From: Heliocidaris erythrogramma
Taxonomy: Eukaryota > Echinodermata > Echinoidea > Camarodonta > Echinometridae
DNA length: 64,000 nt
Assembly: GCA_025617745.1 (NCBI GenBank)
Contig: CM046866.1
Location: 13,771,725-13,835,724 of the forward strand
Direction of reading: 5' to 3'
Shown: one piece after another, positions 56,443-64,000 of the stretch
Numbering within the stretch: position 1 is the stretch's first letter
How the letters are laid out: every line of letters starts with the position of its first letter
Position numbers and translations under genes: made by a program
The notes under the pieces: model-generated
Told to the model about the DNA's origin: nothing
Databases searched by the model: none
Seen by the model: the letters and a program-made list of their open reading frames with translations, nothing else

Positions 56443-57021
56443 CCCCCAACGCCCTATCAGGCTTTTTTCGGATGCAGTTACTAAAAGGAAACAGTCGACA
56501 GAACTCCCAACTAGTAATAATATTTTCACTGTGCTTGCATCACCTACCCCACCAAAGAAACTAAAGAGGAAAATTCCATCCCCTGCACGAGGATCAGAAT
56601 CCCCTTCCCCTTCAACTTCAAGGTCATCTGTCCCTTCCACCCCAAGTTCCATATACAGGTTGACACTGATCCAGATCGGTCTGATGACAGTCAGACAGCT
56701 GACGATGAGTCAGTTGATTGGGCTTCTTCCCTCCCATCAAGTCAAGGTCCACTTTCTAATAATGAATTAATGAAGTTCTTGCGTAAAGTAAAGGGAAGAA
56801 AAAAGCCACTAGAAATAGCGAAGAGATTTACGCATAATCTCCCAGGTCTACTTAGACAGTTGGAACCTCTTAGAAATAGTTCACTTTTTGATAAGAGTGC
56901 TCAACAAAGAATTGTTGTGTTTCGGGGATCGTATTTGTGATGTTAGTCCATACATTAACAATGACGAGTCAATGAGAGGTATATTGAAGTGCAGTTGTAT
57001 ATATAGTTTATTACAGTCAGA

Positions 57022-57057
<36 letters not shown>

Positions 57058-57465
57058 CGGCAGCATACAACATTATCTTGGAAATATGTCTAGCAGGAGT
57101 TGAGCATGTCTGCTCTCTGTGATGGTCAGTCCTGACTCCCCTTCTTCACTATTTGGGGTGCTCTATTTATATCTACAGAAGTATAGGGGGATACAGTCTA
57201 TCATGTGAACAAAATGTGGAGTTCGCATGAAGAGGGGTGAATTCTGCTGGTACCTTACAAAGTATGCATTAATCAAGAAGTTGTCTAAAGGACAAAGGAG
57301 GCTTATAAACAAAAGGGAGATTATGAATTGGTGTATTATGACGAAGGATTTAAATAACATCATAAAATTTGGGAGTGTGGGAACTGGAGTTGGAGGGGGC
57401 TTGTATTGAGAACTATTACATAACAGAATATATAAATTAATTAGAAAGCTTGAAGACAATGTATA
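56443..57465 (+). pseudogene. LINE-B ORF1, displaced C-terminus
   Basis: Resumes after a C13 run with TPPKKLKRKIPSPARGSES (basic, nuclear-localisation-like), and in a second frame IAKRFTHNLPGLLRQLEPL, the counterpart of LINE-A's ORF1 end. It is cut at 56912 by an insertion and completed at 57426-57465 (LIRKLEDNV stop). Confidence 0.7.
56913..57425. mobile_element. Candidate solo LTR
   Basis: The insert begins TGTTGTGTTTCGG and ends TTACATAACA (TG...CA) and is flanked by GAAT at 56909-56912 and 57426-57429. Removing it restores the LINE ORF1 frame. It is 513 bp with a (TA)n run at 57024-57055 and no ORF of note. The TG/CA ends, 4-bp (or 5-bp AGAAT) duplication and length fit a solo long terminal repeat, but no internal retroelement of this family is in the window to confirm it. 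Confidence 0.5.
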
Positions 57466-57529
57466 AAAAAAATCAATATTTTAATGATGGCTATGACTAA
57501 GCACCTCTTCTTTTATATATACTGACCCA

Positions 57530-58021
57530 CAATAAAAAGTACCCACGACTTTATAATGGTATATCATAATTTTTTATATTGACAGACACAGAATGACAAT
57601 GAACCAGGGTGGAAAGATTGACCTTTTATTGAAACATTTCACTAATTTCGGAAGACAATGCTGTCTCTTGTCAGCGCGCATTACAGCGCAGAACACAACA
57701 AGTTGAAAAATGAAAGTCACAGATCAATAGCGTGTGTGGCCACCATATTTTGTTTGCAGACAGGCATTGCATCTGCGACGCATACGCGCACCAGTCTTTG
57801 AATGAAATCTTGTGGAATCCTGTTCCATTTCTCACCCCTCAGGAATGCAGTGGTTAGCCGTGCAGCATGAGGTCGGGCATTATCATGCTGAAAGATGCGC
57901 AGTCCTCGGCTGTTCTGCAGGAATGGCACCAGGTGTGGTCTCAGGATATCGTCCACATAGCGCTGTGCAGTGATGTGAGACTTTCATTTTTTAACTTGTT
58001 GTGTTCTGCGCTGTAATGCGC
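57530..58021 (-). mobile_element. Tc1/mariner transposon, internally deleted
   Basis: On the minus strand 57960-57717 encodes DDILRPHLVPFL, then FQHDNARPHAARLTTAFL, the second-Asp region of Tc1/mariner DDE transposases, followed directly by NRIPQDFIQRLVR, the usual C-terminal block. The catalytic Glu/Asp segment (normally SPDLNPIEHLWD-like) is deleted, as is the N-terminal DNA-binding half. The stop abuts an inverted repeat: CAGCGCAGAACACAACAAGT, complemented at 57992-58011. It sits where LINE-B's endonuclease should be. Confidence 0.75.
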
Positions 58022-58023
58022 CG

Positions 58024-60993
58024 GACTTTGGTAAAATTCATATACAATCTATAACACAGATGTATGGCCGGAGGATATAGCTGGAGAAAAAAGAGAAGCT
58101 CTTATAAGTATAAATAAAAAGATTGATGAACTGCAATCAACATCTTTTTTCACTCCAGATATTCAACAAGCATTAATCGACCAGAGGTGTGAATTGAATA
58201 ATATTCTTAAAAATCGGGCCAGGGGCGCTTTTGTTCGATCGCGTTTCAAACATATCAATGAAACTGTTTTTTAATTTAGAAAAGAACAATTCCTGTGCCA
58301 AGACTATATCCAGAATTCGAACACCTTCAGGTGATTTGTTAGAAGATGAAAAGCATATTAAAGTCTATGTTAGAAAGTTTTATGAAGGTCTATATAAAGA
58401 AACTTTAATAGATCAGGAAGCACTTTCTGACATTCTAGTTAATGTTAGAAAGCTAAATTCAGTGGATGCTAAGGAACTTGATGATTCTTTTACTTTAGAA
58501 GAAGCAGATGCTGCTCTTAAACAACTGAATAAAAATAAGTCACCTGGATTAGATGGATTGTCTTTAGAATTTTTTCAAACGTTTTGGCCTATTCTTAAGG
58601 AGGACTTTTTTTTCTGTAATACAGCATTCTATTAAATAAATTCAGGAAATCTCCCAGGCTCTTTTAGTAAAGCTGTCATTACGCTAATCCCCAAGAAAGG
58701 GGACCTGGCTGACATCACTAAATGGAGACCTGTTTCACTCCTCAATGTAGATTATAAAATTTTTGCAAAAATACTTGCCAATAGACTTAAACAAATTATT
58801 GGTGATTTAATTCATGAAGATCAAAGTTATTGTGTCCCAGAAAGAACAATTTATGATAATTTGCATCTAATACGAGATGTTATCAATTTTGCTAATTTTA
58901 ACAATATTCCCCTTGCTGTTATTAATTTAGATCAGAAGGCTTTTGACAATGTTAGCCATTCTTACTTGTTTTCAACAATGGCAGCAATGGGCATAGGAGA
59001 TCGTTTTATTTCATGTTATTTAATTATTGTATCATAATGCTGAAGGTCTAGTAAAGATTTGTCGATCTCTTACAGCGCCTTTCCCTTTTCAGAAAGGTAT
59101 TAGACAAGGCTGCCCTTTATCAGGTCTATTGTACTCTATAGCCATTGAACCTTTTCTCAATGTGCTGAGGGCTAAGCTCAATGTACATAATTTTTCTATT
59201 TGTAATGGCAATAGGCCTATGAATGTATCAGTGTCAGCTTATGCTGACGACATATCTATCTTTGTCACCTCCAATCAAGGTTTTGATATTGTACAAAAAT
59301 CATACAATTTATTCAGTAAATCATCTAATGCTTGTTTGAATCATGAAAAATCACAGGGTCTCTGGGCAGGGTCGTGGTCTGGACGCACAGACAAACCTCT
59401 CGATTTTAAATGGAACAGTGATGGGCTTGTTTTTCTTGGAATTCATTTGGGTAATAGCAATAACTATATTAATAAAAATTGGGCAGTGTGTAAGGAAAAA
59501 TTAAGAAAGACACTTTTGAGGTGGACATCCCTTTCTTTCGCATTATCATTAAAAGGCAAAGTGTTAGTAGCTAACCAACTAGCTGCTTCTAAAATTTTTC
59601 ACTGTTTAGCTATTTTGTCTCCCCCTCAGTGCGTCCTCCATGAACTTCAAGATATGCTCGTGAATTTTGTATGGTCAAACAAAAGACATTATTTAAAGAA
59701 AACACTATTGTATTTAGAGCCAAATAAGGGTGGATTAGGCCTAGCTTGTCTCCAAGCACGTCTACTTACTTTTCGTTTTAGTTTTATTCAACGTTTCCTT
59801 AATTTGTGCTTGCATCCAGCATATGCACTCGGTTCATATAATTTGTGTAAATACAAAAGACTCAATTTTGATGTCTGAGCTCTTTTTGATTGAGTTGGAA
59901 CCTAATTAGTTTGTCGTCTTTCTATTCGGAAGTATTAGTTGCTTGGAGAACCTCGGGAGCAGTTTTAGCTGCGGCCTCAATTAACCATGTGTTGAATATT
60001 CCTTTAAATTACCCTCGTTTATTTTCTGGTGAGACAGATGATACAAATGCCTACCCTGCACGTCTGTTTGTAAGTGGAATCAAGCTCGTTAAGCATATTA
60101 TAAATCCAACTGATGGCACCTGGCTTCAAGCTGATGATTTCATCTTCCCCTCTGTTCTTCGACGACCATCCATCCGCATTCTAAGCAACGATCTCTCCCG
60201 CCTGCATGCTGCACTTACCAGTACCTTTTCTGCTTTCTTCACGCATCACGGACTTCGACCACGTCTCTTTTCTTCACAAGACCTCACTGCCACAATCAAC
60301 TCTCCATACGCCGCAACGATCGCTAACGATACAAATGTACTTACTTCGCCCACTAAAAGCCTATATCGCATCTTTAATCGCTCTGTCAACTGTCATCCGT
60401 CTACATCACAAACTCACTGGCATGATTCTGGAATCCTCTCTCAGTCGACATACATTAACTGGACTGAAATATATCAGCTGCCAACAGAAAAAAGAGACGG
60501 TGACACTCAATACAAACTTCTTCATAACGTTTTACCATCTCTTCCAATACTCCATCACCTTAATCCAGATATCCTGCCTTGGTGTGGATGGTGCGGTGAG
60601 AGGGGAACAATTTATTATTCATCTTTTTCTCCAATGTTCTGCCATAGAACCAGCGCTGACGTTTCTACATCATCTTATAGCTCGAGTTCTTCCTGATATA
60701 AAAATAGACTTTGAACTCTACTGGGCCTTGGTTCCGCATGCTCTTGGGCGTTGTAGGGAGGCTGTCATCTGTCAAACTATTGTATTATTAGTTTTAAGAC
60801 CACCGTTTATTGGCTTTATCGTACATCACATTTCTATGATCCGCTTCCATTTTGGAAAATGAGAATGAAAGCTAAAATTCTTTTGAATTATGAGTATTTT
60901 AAGTTGTGTAATAACATTCATGCTTTTGAGAGACGGTGGTCGCACAATGTACTTTTTGACCTTAATAATGGGTCACTCACATGGTTAATTTAA
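58024..60993 (+). pseudogene. LINE-B ORF2, reverse transcriptase to C-terminus
   Basis: It resumes with DFGKIHIQSITQMYG (counterpart of LINE-A), then EDEKHIKVYVRKFYEGLY, NKNKSPGLDGLSLEFFQTFW, IPKKGDLADITKWRPVSLLN, RQGCPLSGLLYSIAIEP, AYADDISIFV, and the C-terminal WCGWCGERGTI zinc-type motif. At least four frameshifts occur (near 58085, 58620, 59030 and 60610). It ends SLTWLI stop at 60993. It retains the about 180-bp segment deleted from LINE-A. Endonuclease absent. Confidence 0.85.
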
Positions 60994-61254
60994 AGTGCAA
61001 ATACATTATGCACTTATGTAAGGAGTTCCTGGAGCGTTTTCCCCCCTCAGTTGTATTTTGGTACTTGTTTTATAATGTGATTTTCATTTTGTATTTCAAT
61101 GTTTACAAGTTTTGAAACTGTTATCATTATATGGTAATGTTTTTGTTTTCATTGAAATTAATTATTTTTACATTTTTAATTATTGGAAATAATTTTACAT
61201 ATGTTATTGTAATTAGTTGTAAATAAAGTGCCATTTGAAAAGTCAAAAGAAGTC

Positions 61255-61292
61255 TTCTTCTTCTTCTTCTTCTTCTTCTTCTTCTCCTTCTC
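61255..61292 (+). repeat. (TTC)n, 3' flank of LINE-B
   Basis: About 11 TTC units then CTCCTTCTCC. Third TTC tract in register with the LINE boundaries. Confidence 0.95.
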
Positions 61293-62324
61293 CAATACCG
61301 TTTTGACCCAATAACACAATCTGGTATTTCTTGTCCGCGTTGAGATTAAGTACAGTCATTTTGTGAAATACAATAGACATGATTATTTCACTCATAGAAA
61401 ATTTTTTTTTTCATTTTTTTTCATTTATTCATTAATTCCATTCAAAGATAAAAATACAATTAAAAATAGAGTAAATATATTATACATAGAATGCGGAGAC
61501 AGCAAGAAAGAACAAAATGTCTTATAAAGAGCTGCCACCAAATAAAATACGCGTTAACATTATTAAATAACCTGGAGGTACAAAACAAAATTTGTATAAT
61601 AGAACAGAGTTCTCGTATTAAGTAACTAAGAAATGCAGGTGGTGGAGAGTATTGTAATTTCCTTTTCAGTGCTGCTACCATCGGCATAGAAGCATAATTT
61701 TTCCCGAGCTTCTGTAAAATAAGCCTCTAATACAACCAAGTAGGGAGTCTTCAGAAGTTTGTTATAAAGAGCTTAGAAAGTGTGTTTTTGAATTATTTTT
61801 TAAAACAGATTTTTAGATTTAGAATTTATTTCATTACACTTTCATTTTTCAAAGTACATGTATATAACAATATGTATTATGCAATCAACAATATACACTA
61901 TAATTGACAACACAACTTTGCGCAGAAACGTTTTTGATTATTACAAGCAAAATAAAGTGCATTAAATTTTGAGTTGTAAGAAAAAAAAGTAACAGTAAGG
62001 AAGACTACATTAGATAAATTTTATGAAAATGAGAATGAAAACAGAGACCAGCATAGAAGCATAGCTTGTAGAAGCGCTGGTCCCTGCATGGCAAAAGATA
62101 AATCATGAATACAGTACAGCAAAAACTAGACTGGGCAACCATGCATAAAATGCCCAATAAAAAAACACATTTTCCATCGAAGAGAAAACATTGAAAATAA
62201 TGTGAACACAAAAAGCTTGGAATAGTAACAATGGAAAGGAGTAAACTTTACAAAAGACAGAAGAAGAAGGACAAAGTGACAGGGGGTGAGGATGGGGGAG
62301 GGGCAGGATCTGGAAGGTTTCATT
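61293..62324. other. Non-coding; possible retroposon tails
   Basis: AT-rich. T-rich strings at 61390-61440 and 61800-61840 (TTTAGAATTTATTTCATTAC) look like 3' tails of minus-strand retroposons, the second similar to 4597-4640. No coding content recognised. Confidence 0.4.
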
Positions 62325-63575
62325 ATTTTAATCTATAGATTTTACTACACAGGTAAACAAGAATCATCATTGAGGGATCAACGTTCTGTGTCTAAGCCTG
62401 TTAATGATGTCTGCGGAGTCCCTCAAGGGTCAGTAATAGGACCCCTTCTGTACACGCTCTATGTTACACCAATGCAGAACATCATCCGAGCCCACGATCT
62501 AGGTGCAATGCTCTATGCCGACGATACACAAGTCTATACACCATCTTCAACAGCGCCGACCGTGACAATGCCATCAGAAACGTAAACAAATGCCTCCGAG
62601 ACATCCGAATCTGGGCTACAAGGAACAGACTCACCTTAAATGACACCAAAACAGAGGTGGTCCATTTCACGTCGAAGTTTCTGCCGAGATGTAGCCCTGA
62701 CATCAAGATATGTATGGGAAGGCAAGTTGTAACAACTTCTGAGGTTGTTCGCAACCTTGGAGCCATGATGGACCAACACCTCACAATGAAGTCTCACGTA
62801 AAAAAGACCTGTCGATCAGCAATGGGGGCAATACGCAAGATAGGTCACATTCGAGATTATTTGGACCAGCATACAACACAAATGCTAGTTCACGCGTTTG
62901 TCACCTCTAGGCTTGACACCTGTAATGCTCTTCTCGGAAACCTGCCAGACGTGGAGATCAAGAAATTACAACGCATCCAGAACATTGCAGCGAGAATCGT
63001 AACAAGGACACGCAAACATGAACATATCACACCTCTTCTTCTGCAATTACACTGGCTTCCAGTCCACCATCGCATCCAATTTAAGATCCTGCTGATGGTG
63101 TACAAAGCCTTAAATGGTACTGCCCCGTCCTACATATCAAATATCATCAGTGAATATACCCCTACCAGAAACCTTCGATCCACGGACATGAACCTCCTCC
63201 AGACTCCCAAGGTTAGGACTAAATTCTACGGGGACCGGGCTTTCAGCAACGCTGCGCCGACACTTTGGAACTCTCTTCCTTTCCAGCTCCGGGATGCACC
63301 ATCTGTTCACAATTTCAAGAAATCTCTGAAGACATACATGTTTACCTTAATGAAATAATTTTAGTTATGGTTATTGAAATGTTAAGATAATTTTTGAATA
63401 CATCTATCATGTTCTAATTATTGTCATTACATTAATTTTAATTCTGATATCACTATATGATTATTGTACCTTAAGTTGTTATGTTTATAAATTATGTTTA
63501 CTTTGTTAAGCGCATAGAGACAATTTTGTATTTTGCGCTATATAAGCATCTTATTATTATCTTATTATTATTATA
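62325..63575 (+). pseudogene. L2/CR1-group LINE, 5'-truncated
   Basis: It starts inside the RT (YYTGKQESS), continues GVPQGSVIGPLLYTLYV and MLYADDTQVYTP (catalytic YADD). A frameshift near 62545 leads to IRIWATRNRLTLNDTKTEVV, then VRNLGAMMDQHL, LVHAFVTSRLDTCNALL, LQRIQNIAARIVTRTR, LLLQLHWLPVHHR, APSYISNIISEY and LWNSLPFQLRDAPS, stop at 63358. The 3' UTR ends TTGCGCTATATAAGC and an ATT-rich tail at 63551-63575. A typical dead, 5'-truncated copy; the RT strand-exchange half and endonuclease are missing. Confidence 0.88.
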
Positions 63576-64000
63576 AAAAGCAATAAGTGATTTTCCCAAT
63601 TTACGTTTGAGTGTACTCAAACTTATACTGTCTCGTATATTTAAAGGGAGGGAATTCCAAAATTTAGGAGCTATATATGAAAAAGTATTCTGGGTTAATG
63701 TTGTACGAGTTCTTGGCAAGTGATATAGATTGATTTGTCTGGTGGGGTAATGATGGATCTCATTAGTTGCTGTAAATATATTATTGAAGACAATGGGCAA
63801 TTCATGATTATGATACTGAAACATAAGTACAGCAAGATTGAGGCGGTAAATATCAATTTTTTTTAGTACATTATTAGAGTGAAAAAGACCATCAGTGTGG
63901 TGGCGATTATTAACATTATTTATAATTCGCATAGCCTTTTTCTGTAATAAAAAAACTCTGTCTAACAGGCATGCCGCATTGTTTCCCCAGGCTAATATTC
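63576..64000 (-). pseudogene. Non-LTR retrotransposon C-terminus, runs off the window
   Basis: Minus-strand reading from the edge: ILAWGNNAACLLDRVFLLQK, KAMRIINNVN, then APKFWNSLPLNIRDS and LKRKLGK. This is the post-YADD tail of a jockey/CR1/RTE-type RT (WG...LQK-A-RII...FW-SLP--IR). The frame is open for the whole visible length, so this copy may be younger. It meets the plus-strand LINE tail to tail across the ATT-rich repeat. Confidence 0.75.

Larger units (their letters stand above)
52365..61254 (+). mobile_element. LINE-B: second Tx1-like LINE in (TTC)n, host to nested insertions
   Basis: Same organisation and orientation as LINE-A but clearly diverged in protein and DNA, hence a different lineage rather than a duplicate. 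The 5' UTR shares only a GAGTAAGTT-like block with LINE-A. The 3' end TGTAAATAAAGTGCC, TTTGAAAAGTCAAAA, GAAGTC is conserved and enters (TTC)n. About 8.9 kb long because of insertions at 52782-53400, about 54080-56440 (several), 56913-57425 and about 57530-58021. The endonuclease-coding region is mostly missing. Confidence 0.85.

Overview
This window is animal nuclear DNA: AT-rich, intron-bearing and almost entirely made of transposable elements. Palindromic (fold-back) elements, tRNA-derived SINEs with GCGCTATATAAG/ATT tails, a THAP-type transposon and Tx1-like LINEs suggest a marine invertebrate. A sea urchin or close relative is my best guess; no marker gene proves it. There are no operons, rRNA genes or CRISPR arrays. 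The only convincing host gene is an NAD-dependent epimerase/dehydratase on the minus strand (12691-13686), entirely in one exon behind a splice acceptor. A weaker candidate is the 5' part of a minus-strand gene near 36.3-37.4 kb.

Layout. 1-12.4 kb: non-coding sequence with a degraded LINE, several MITEs, a SINE head, a TTAA-flanked fold-back and a CAC/CAT satellite. 12.4-13.7 kb: epimerase gene. 14.3-17.0 kb: tandem repeats. 17.3-32.5 kb: one 7.3-kb segment present twice as near-identical direct copies that exactly abut a 500-N gap, most simply an unmerged contig or haplotype overlap. Each copy holds a Kolobok-like transposon (TTAA target duplication, broken THAP domain), nuclear-receptor-like repeat motifs, and a TIR element with a 6-bp target duplication and an exon-like ORF. 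33-46 kb: dense fold-back elements, SINEs, LINE fragments and minisatellites. 46.8-61.3 kb: two related but distinct Tx1-like LINEs, head to tail, each bounded by (TTC)n on both sides, implying microsatellite-targeted insertion. The second is a nest of later insertions: a C-capped element with 8-bp TSD, an SRP/Alu-like SINE, a long-TIR element with 9-bp TSD carrying a RecQ-like helicase exon, a TA-flanked MITE, a solo-LTR candidate and a deleted Tc1/mariner. 62.3-64 kb: two convergent L2/CR1-group LINE ends.

How the parts interact. The SINE tails match the tail of the L2-like LINE at 63.5 kb, a likely source of trans-mobilisation. The two TTC-bounded LINEs share a conserved 3' end, probably what their reverse transcriptase recognises. 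The most interesting items are the TTC-targeted LINE tandem, the helicase-carrying element with its non-coding sibling at 38.4 kb, and the SINE whose 5' end resembles the SRP RNA Alu domain.
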